In this document: piece after piece, positions 7,008 through 10,220 of the stretch
Layout: the number at the start of each line of letters is the position of its first letter
Position numbering within the stretch: position 1 is the stretch's first letter
NCBI GenBank assembly: GCA_001604265.1
Contig: LVBC01000007.1
Span: 1-10,220, forward strand
Origin: Spirochaetales bacterium Spiro_01
Lineage (GTDB): Bacteria > Spirochaetota > Spirochaetia > Sphaerochaetales > Sphaerochaetaceae
DNA length: 10,220 bases
Direction of reading: 5' to 3'
Position numbers and translations under genes: made by a program
The notes under the pieces: generated by a model
The model's database searches: none
What the model saw: only the letters and a program-made list of their open reading frames with translations
What the model was told of the DNA's origin: nothing

Positions 7008-7036
7008 AGGAACCCTTGGAGGGTTCCTTTCTTTTC
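7008..7036 (+). terminator. Intrinsic terminator of tRNA-Ser(CGA)
   Basis: An 8-bp perfect stem AGGAACCC (7008-7015) / GGGTTCCT (7021-7028) with loop TTGGA is followed by the T-rich TTCTTTTC. Confidence 0.88.
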
Positions 7037-7073
7037 TATGTCTGGAAAATGATTGCTGCCTGTTCCATTTTTC

Positions 7074-7093
7074 CCATATATCTGTTTATATGG
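7074..7093. promoter_or_regulatory. Palindrome upstream of putP, candidate operator
   Basis: CCATATA (7074-7080), a 6-nt spacer TCTGTT and TATATGG (7087-7093) make a perfect 20-bp inverted repeat. It lies 117 nt before the putP ATG and just upstream of a possible -35 (TTGACC, 7105-7110). The size and symmetry suit a dimeric regulator. Which one is unknown. Confidence 0.45.
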
Positions 7094-7104
7094 TGACAAA
7101 ATCC

Positions 7105-7133
7105 TTGACCTATTATTCTTTTTGGTAGATGAT
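7105..7133 (+). promoter_or_regulatory. Candidate putP promoter
   Basis: TTGACC (7105-7110) is a 5-of-6 match to the -35 consensus. The downstream -10 is poor: TAGATG at 15-nt spacing or GATGAT at 17. The element is supported mainly by the -35, by the AT-rich setting and by lying between the tRNA terminator and putP. The remaining leader to 7209 would be about 70 nt. Confidence 0.35.
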
Positions 7134-7196
7134 TCGGAAATGGAATATTCGGTAAAGGATTATTCCTTTTCTGAACATTATTGGGAGCAATCCCTT

Positions 7197-7203
7197 GGAG
7201 GTG
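7197..7203 (+). promoter_or_regulatory. Shine-Dalgarno of putP, fixes the start
   Basis: GGAGGTG lies 6 nt before the ATG at 7210, ruling out the in-frame TTG at 7195, which overlaps it. Immediately upstream GGGA-GCAA-TCCC (7183-7194) can form a small hairpin with a GNRA loop that ends 2 nt before the Shine-Dalgarno. Confidence 0.8.
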
Positions 7204-7209
7204 TTATAC

Positions 7210-8667
7210 ATGAGAGCTTCAGAGGTCGTCGTTTTTGTAATATACCTGCTTTTTATGCTTGGTATCGGTGTATACTTCTTCATCAAGCAGAAGAGTGGTG
7301 GAGAGAAGACATACTTCCTCGGTGGAAGAAAGATGGGTGTCTGGGTAACAGCACTCTCGGCAGGTGCATCCGATATGAGCGCCTGGGTACTTATGGGTCT
7401 TCCGACCTCGATATATGCTCTTGGCATCGGTCAGACCTGGATTGCAATCGGCCTTATCGTCGGCTACACACTCTCGTGGATATTCGAAGCCTCAAGACTC
7501 AGAAGCTTCTCCGTTGTCGCTGATGATTCCATTACGATTCCCCAGTTCCTGACGAACCGCTTCAAGTCCTCCTCGAAGGTCCTTCAGCTCATCTGTGCAG
7601 TCGTCTTCATCTTCGCATATACGATCTACGCCGCCTCCTCTGTAAAGGCCTGCGGCACACTCTTCAATACAGTAATCGGCATGGATGCAACACTTGCAAT
7701 GTATCTCGCTGCAATAATCATCATCAGCTACACCTTCCTCGGTGGCTTCTCTGCAGTCTGCTGGACAGACTTCTTCCAGGGCCTTCTGATCCTCGGTGCA
7801 ATGATGACAGCTCCTATCTTCGCAGTCTTCCTGCTCGATGCATCCCACGCAGGAGAGCTCTCTTCCGACTACTTCAACATGTTCGCAAGCTGGAAGGACA
7901 TCCTCAATGGTCTTGCCTGGGGTCTTGGCTACTTTGGCATGCCGCATATCATCATCCGCTTCATGAGCATCAAGGACCAGAAGTCCATCAAGAAGAGCGC
8001 CATCATCGGCATCTCCTGGACCGGTCTTCTGCTCGTATTCGCAACTCTCGTTGGCGTCATCGGCCGCCTCTTCATCGGCTTTGACGAGCAGGTCAATTCC
8101 GGTTCTCTCGTATTCATCGAGATGGTCAGAAGAATCTTCCCTGGCCTCATCTCCGGTCTTCTCCTCTCTGCAGTCCTTGCAGCCAGCATGAGTACCGCAG
8201 ACAGCCAGCTGCTCGCTGCAGCTTCCGCCTTCGCTTCCGATGTCTACAAGCCTATCATCAGAAAGGGTCAGTCCAGCGAGAAGGAGATGCTCTGGGCAGG
8301 CAGATATGTCGTTCTGGCAATCGCTGTTCTCGCTCTCATGATCGCAGCCTCTCCGAATGCAGGTTCCATCATGGCACTCGTATCCAACGCCTGGGGCGTC
8401 TTCGGAGCAGCCTTCGGACCTACGATCCTCCTCTCTCTCTACTGGAAGAGATTCAACTTCATCGGCGCTGTTGCCGGTATCCTCTCCGGTGCACTCTGCG
8501 ATATCTTCTGGCTCTATGGCCTGGCATTCACAGGCATCTACGAGCTCTTCCCGGCCTTCATCTTCAGTACTGTCGTTGCAGTTGTCGTGACACTTGCGAA
8601 CGAGCCGCCATCGAAGGAGGTCGAGGAGCTCTTCGATCAGGCCGTGAATTACACCGATCCAGAATAA
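7210..8667 (+). CDS. putP: Sodium/proline symporter (PutP, SSS family)
   Basis: This 485-residue inner-membrane protein imports proline with sodium, for nutrition or osmoprotection. It is hydrophobic with roughly 12-13 membrane spans and is close to E. coli PutP in length (502). Family hallmarks are strong: TALSAGASDMSAWVLMGLP (48-65), in which D55 and S57 match the E. coli numbering exactly; TWIAIGL (76-82); LGYFGMPHIIIRFM (239-252); and AASMSTADSQLL (324-335), whose S328 and T329 match the sodium-binding S340/T341. A hydrophilic C-terminal tail follows residue 465. The ATG at 7210 has GGAGGTG 6 nt upstream. It is a single-gene unit with a palindrome and possible promoter upstream and its own terminator. 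Proline is the likely substrate by motif match, but related SSS transporters carry other solutes. Confidence 0.9.
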   Translation: MRASEVVVFVIYLLFMLGIGVYFFIKQKSGGEKTYFLGGRKMGVWVTALSAGASDMSAWVLMGLPTSIYALGIGQTWIAIGLIVGYTLSWIFEASRLRSFSVVADDSITIPQFLTNRFKSSSKVLQLICAVVFIFAYTIYAASSVKACGTLFNTVIGMDATLAMYLAAIIIISYTFLGGFSAVCWTDFFQGLLILGAMMTAPIFAVFLLDASHAGELSSDYFNMFASWKDILNGLAWGLGYFGMPHIIIRFMSIKDQKSIKKSAIIGISWTGLLLVFATLVGVIGRLFIGFDEQVNSGSLVFIEMVRRIFPGLISGLLLSAVLAASMSTADSQLLAAASAFASDVYKPIIRKGQSSEKEMLWAGRYVVLAIAVLALMIAASPNAGSIMALVSNAWGVFGAAFGPTILLSLYWKRFNFIGAVAGILSGALCDIFWLYGLAFTGIYELFPAFIFSTVVAVVVTLANEPPSKEVEELFDQAVNYTDPE

Positions 8668-8687
8668 CAGTTCCGAAAAGGGTCCTG

Positions 8688-8722
8688 GGGTGTTGCTGTT
8701 TTTTGGGCAACACCCTATTTTT
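8688..8722 (+). terminator. Intrinsic terminator of putP
   Basis: A perfect 9-bp stem GGGTGTTGC (8688-8696) / GCAACACCC (8707-8715) with a 10-nt T-rich loop is followed by TATTTTT. It ends only 6 nt before the next ATG, so it overlaps the only space available for a promoter of the Nudix gene. Confidence 0.88.
8693..8721 (+). promoter_or_regulatory. Possible Nudix gene promoter embedded in the putP terminator
   Basis: TTGCTG (8693-8698) and TATTTT (8716-8721) are exactly 17 nt apart, and the -10-like element ends 7 nt before the ATG at 8729. The match is modest (3/6 and 4/6), and the T run may belong only to the terminator. Confidence 0.3.
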
Positions 8723-8728
8723 ATCCCT

Positions 8729-9277
8729 ATGGAAATATTCGATATCGTCGACGAGAATGGAATGCCGACAGGAAGGACCGTTGAAAGGACGATTGCACAC
8801 AGGGATGGGATTCGCCACCGCACTGCACATATCTGGATCATAAGAAAGCGAGATGGTGTATACGAGTGCCTGCTGCAGAAGCGAAGTCTGGTGAAGGACT
8901 CGTTTCCGGGCCGCTTCGACACCTCCTCTGCAGGGCACGTACACGCAGGAGACGAAGTGGTCTCCTCTGCTCTGAGGGAGCTGGAAGAGGAGCTTGGGAT
9001 CAGGGCACAAAGGGAGGATCTCATACCTGCAGGAAAGTTTCCTGTGAAGGTGGATCAGATATTCCACGGAAAGCCCTTCCATGACAGGGAGATCGCCTTC
9101 GTCTTTATATACGAGAGGCCAGTCGACGAGAGATCGCTCATCCTTCAGAAGGATGAGGTCGATGAGGTCAGATGGTTTTCTCTCGACGATGCCTACAGAG
9201 GCACGATCGAGAATGAGGACTGGTGCTGTATCCCAAAGGGTGGAATAGAGACAGTCAGGAACTTCCTGGGCGTATAG
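8729..9277 (+). CDS. Nudix hydrolase (YfcD/IPP-isomerase-like type)
   Basis: This 182-residue enzyme probably cleaves a nucleoside or other diphosphate substrate. The N-terminus MEIFDIVDENGMPTG and HRTAHIWII (31-39) resemble the YfcD group. The Nudix box runs from G69 to I91: G69, then D75 where the consensus has Glu, then R83-E84-L85-x-E87-E88-x-G90-I91, so the main metal-binding glutamates are present. QKDEVDEVRWF (140-150) is a common C-terminal Nudix element. Nudix function cannot be assigned from the box. The ATG at 8729 is chosen over the upstream TTG at 8690, which sits inside the putP terminator. No Shine-Dalgarno is visible. The gene ends 8 bp from the convergent bcp, with no terminator between. 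Confidence 0.87.
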   Translation: MEIFDIVDENGMPTGRTVERTIAHRDGIRHRTAHIWIIRKRDGVYECLLQKRSLVKDSFPGRFDTSSAGHVHAGDEVVSSALRELEEELGIRAQREDLIPAGKFPVKVDQIFHGKPFHDREIAFVFIYERPVDERSLILQKDEVDEVRWFSLDDAYRGTIENEDWCCIPKGGIETVRNFLGV

Positions 9278-9285
9278 GCTCGCTA

Positions 9286-9738
9286 TCAGAGCAGCTGGAG
9301 CATCTCTTCTGGATTGTCCTTGGCCTTTACTTTGCCCATAGCCTTGAGAATTCTTCCCTCCTCGTCGATAAGATATGTCGTTCTTACGATGCCGAAGGTC
9401 TTCCTGCCGTACATGTTCTTCTCCTGCCAGACTCCATACGCCTTGATCACATCGAGCTCAGGGTCTGATAGCAGTGTGAAGGGAAGAGAGTGATTGTCCT
9501 CGAACCTCTTGTGGGAGGCAACGCTGTCCTTGCTGATTCCAAGTACTATAGCACCCTTCTCTCTTATCTGGGGATAGCGGTCGCGAAAACCGCAGGCCTG
9601 CGCGGTACAGCCTGAGGTGTTGTCCTTCGGGTAGAAGTAGAGTATCACCTTCTGTCCTCTGTAGGACGAGAGTGAATGCAGCTTTCCATTCTGATCTGGA
9701 AGCGTGAAATCCGGAGCCATACTGCCAATGTCCAACAT
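9286..9738 (-). CDS. bcp: Thiol peroxidase, Bcp/PrxQ-type peroxiredoxin
   Basis: This 150-residue cytoplasmic enzyme reduces hydrogen peroxide and organic hydroperoxides using thioredoxin. Visible features are MAPDFTLPDQNG (7-18), the beta strand VILYFYPKDNTSGC with peroxidatic C44, the second cysteine C49 five residues on (CTAQAC, the PrxQ atypical 2-Cys spacing) and R119 in VRTTYLID, the expected active-site arginine. Length is that of E. coli Bcp (156). The ATG at 9738 has GAGGTGA on the minus strand about 8 nt upstream. Its upstream region is shared with the divergent tRNA-Ser(GGA), where TATAAT on the minus strand (9800-9805) would give a leader of about 55 nt. It converges on the Nudix gene. 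Confidence 0.93.
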   Translation of the reverse strand: MLDIGSMAPDFTLPDQNGKLHSLSSYRGQKVILYFYPKDNTSGCTAQACGFRDRYPQIREKGAIVLGISKDSVASHKRFEDNHSLPFTLLSDPELDVIKAYGVWQEKNMYGRKTFGIVRTTYLIDEEGRILKAMGKVKAKDNPEEMLQLL

Positions 9739-9775
9739 GATAGATCACCTCACTTGTTCAAATTGCAAATAGGTA

Positions 9776-9804
9776 TTGCCAAAAGTTCAACCATTAATTA
9801 TTAT
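9776..9804 (+). promoter_or_regulatory. Promoter of the tRNA-Ser(GGA)-ffs unit
   Basis: TTGCCA (9776-9781) and TATTAT (9799-9804) are 5-of-6 matches at the ideal 17-nt spacing, giving a start near 9811, about 15 nt before the tRNA. The same AT-rich core reads TATAAT on the minus strand (9800-9805), so bcp may fire divergently from it. Confidence 0.75.
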
Positions 9805-9825
9805 AACAGCGTTTCTAAAGCATTT

Positions 9826-9911
9826 GGAGAGGTGTCCGAGTGGTCGAAGGTGCACGATTGGAAGTCGTGTAAGGTCAAAAGCCTTCGGGGGTTCGAATCC
9901 CCCCCTCTCCG
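9826..9911 (+). tRNA. tRNA-Ser (anticodon GGA)
   Basis: This 86-nt class II tRNA has acceptor GGAGAGG paired with CCTCTCC and discriminator G9911. Anticodon stem CACGA/TCGTG encloses TTGGAAG, with anticodon GGA at 9860-9862 reading UCC and UCU. The long variable arm (AAGG...CCTT) and the T arm GGGGG-TTCGAAT-CCCCC complete the fold. CCA is not encoded. Only 8 nt separate it from the SRP RNA, with no hairpin terminator in between, so the two are probably co-transcribed and cut apart. Confidence 0.97.
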
Positions 9912-9919
9912 TTCTTTTT

Positions 9920-10022
9920 CCGGCGACAGATACCGGGCAATGTACTCCTCCCAACCCCGCCAGGACAGGAATGTAGCAACGGTCAGAGGCTGTTACATGT
10001 GACCTGGACCATTTGTTGCCGG
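9920..10022 (+). ncRNA. ffs: Signal recognition particle RNA, small (4.5S) type
   Basis: This roughly 103-nt RNA binds Ffh and targets membrane proteins during translation. The domain IV core is exact: CAGG (9961-9964), ACA/TGT stem (9965-9967 with 9972-9974), GGAA tetraloop (9968-9971) and AGCA (9975-9978), which together form the symmetric Ffh-binding loop. The ends close by a 10-bp stem, CCGGCGACAG (9920-9929) with TTGTTGCCGG (10013-10022), with two G-U pairs. Further pairing such as ATGTA/TACAT continues the rod. There is no Alu domain. The T run straight after the closing stem makes the RNA its own terminator. Confidence 0.93.
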
Positions 10023-10027
10023 TTTTT
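10013..10027 (+). terminator. 3' end and terminator of the SRP RNA
   Basis: The 3' arm of the closing SRP stem (10013-10022) runs straight into five T (10023-10027). The stem is long-range, pairing with 9920-9929, so termination would use the folded RNA rod. Confidence 0.65.
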
Positions 10028-10043
10028 GCAAGAGACTCTAGAA

Positions 10044-10049
10044 TATAAT
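10044..10049 (+). promoter_or_regulatory. -10 element of the CNNM-domain gene
   Basis: A perfect TATAAT ends 6 nt before the ATG at 10056. A matching -35 at normal spacing is not evident: GGTTTT at 17 nt would lie in the SRP terminator. The predicted start is at the ATG. Confidence 0.55.
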
Positions 10050-10055
10050 TGGATT

Positions 10056-10220
10056 ATGACGCTCGAACTGTTCATCTCTGTAATACTCATCTTTCTTTCT
10101 GCTCTCTTCTCGGGAACCGAGACCGCATTCACATCTCTTTCCCTTATACAGAAGAAGGAGATCGAGGAGATGAAGGGAAAGCAGGCAAGGACAGCAACCT
10201 ATCTTGCAAGCAAGCCGGAC
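10056..10220 (+). CDS. CNNM/DUF21 membrane protein ('hemolysin', TlyC/CorC type), 5' part
   Basis: Only the first 55 residues are in the window; the gene runs off the end in frame. The segment has a membrane span (LFISVILIFLSALF, 5-18) followed by FSGTETAFTSLSL (18-30), the characteristic start of the DUF21/CNNM domain, and then a charged stretch IQKKEIEEM. The full protein would be expected to have three or four spans followed by CBS domains and a CorC/HlyC domain. Such proteins are linked to magnesium or cobalt transport, and the historic name hemolysin is unreliable. No Shine-Dalgarno is visible; TATAAT sits just upstream, as in the other leaderless-type genes here. Confidence 0.85.
   Translation, partial: MTLELFISVILIFLSALFSGTETAFTSLSLIQKKEIEEMKGKQARTATYLASKPD

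Noticed and set aside
6793..7128. A 111-codon open frame across tRNA-Ser(CGA)
   Set aside because: It runs through the tRNA and its terminator; no protein family is recognisable.
7492..9024. A 510-codon open frame on the minus strand across putP and the Nudix gene
   Set aside because: It is codon-aligned with putP, where sense TTA, CTA and TCA (the only codons that give antisense stops) are rare. Its protein is Cys/Glu/Asp-rich without motifs. PutP and Nudix are unmistakable on the other strand.
9676..10002. A 108-codon open frame across tRNA-Ser and the SRP RNA
   Set aside because: It overlaps two structural RNAs and translates the tRNA sequence itself (EVSEWSKV), a common annotation artefact.
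1..10220. CRISPR array, insertion sequence, prophage or attachment-site remnants near the tRNA genes
   Set aside because: I saw no spaced direct repeats, transposase or integrase motifs, and no repeated tRNA 3' ends; both serine tRNAs are intact with ordinary flanks.

Overview
The window looks like ordinary chromosomal DNA from a diderm bacterium of about 50% G+C. I lean towards a spirochaete, possibly Sphaerochaetaceae. The reasons are the FAGGEKE-type end of the binding-protein signal peptide, the small SRP RNA and the general gene content. This placement is inference from familiarity and no database comparison was made.

Positions 1-4865 hold a complete branched-chain/hydrophobic amino acid ABC importer on the + strand: livJ (periplasmic binding protein), livH and livM (permeases), livG and livF (ATPases). 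livJ is separated from livH by a strong intrinsic terminator, which should make the binding protein more abundant than the membrane complex. livM-livG and livG-livF overlap by 4 and 8 bases, and a terminator that can work in both directions closes the operon. Positions 4937-6829 hold a minus-strand pair: a HAD-IB phosphatase and a PlsC-type acyltransferase carrying a zinc ribbon and an extra C-terminal region. They probably act together in phospholipid or lysophospholipid metabolism. A tRNA-Ser(CGA) with its own promoter and terminator follows on + (6909-7028).

Positions 7040-8722 hold a PutP-type sodium/proline symporter with a palindromic candidate operator upstream and a terminator downstream. 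A Nudix hydrolase (+) then runs convergently, 8 bp apart, into a Bcp-type peroxiredoxin (-). From the bcp upstream region a tRNA-Ser(GGA) and the small SRP RNA (ffs) run on the + strand. The window ends inside a CNNM/DUF21 transporter-type ('hemolysin') gene.

The most interesting pattern is in translation signals. Seven genes (livJHMGF, putP, bcp) have recognisable Shine-Dalgarno sequences. The other four (HAD, acyltransferase, Nudix, CNNM) have none; instead each has a -10-like hexamer (TATAAT, TAGAAT, TATTTT, TATAAT) ending 6-8 nt before the ATG, which is the geometry of leaderless mRNAs. I found no CRISPR, mobile element, defence locus or clearly new multigene system.
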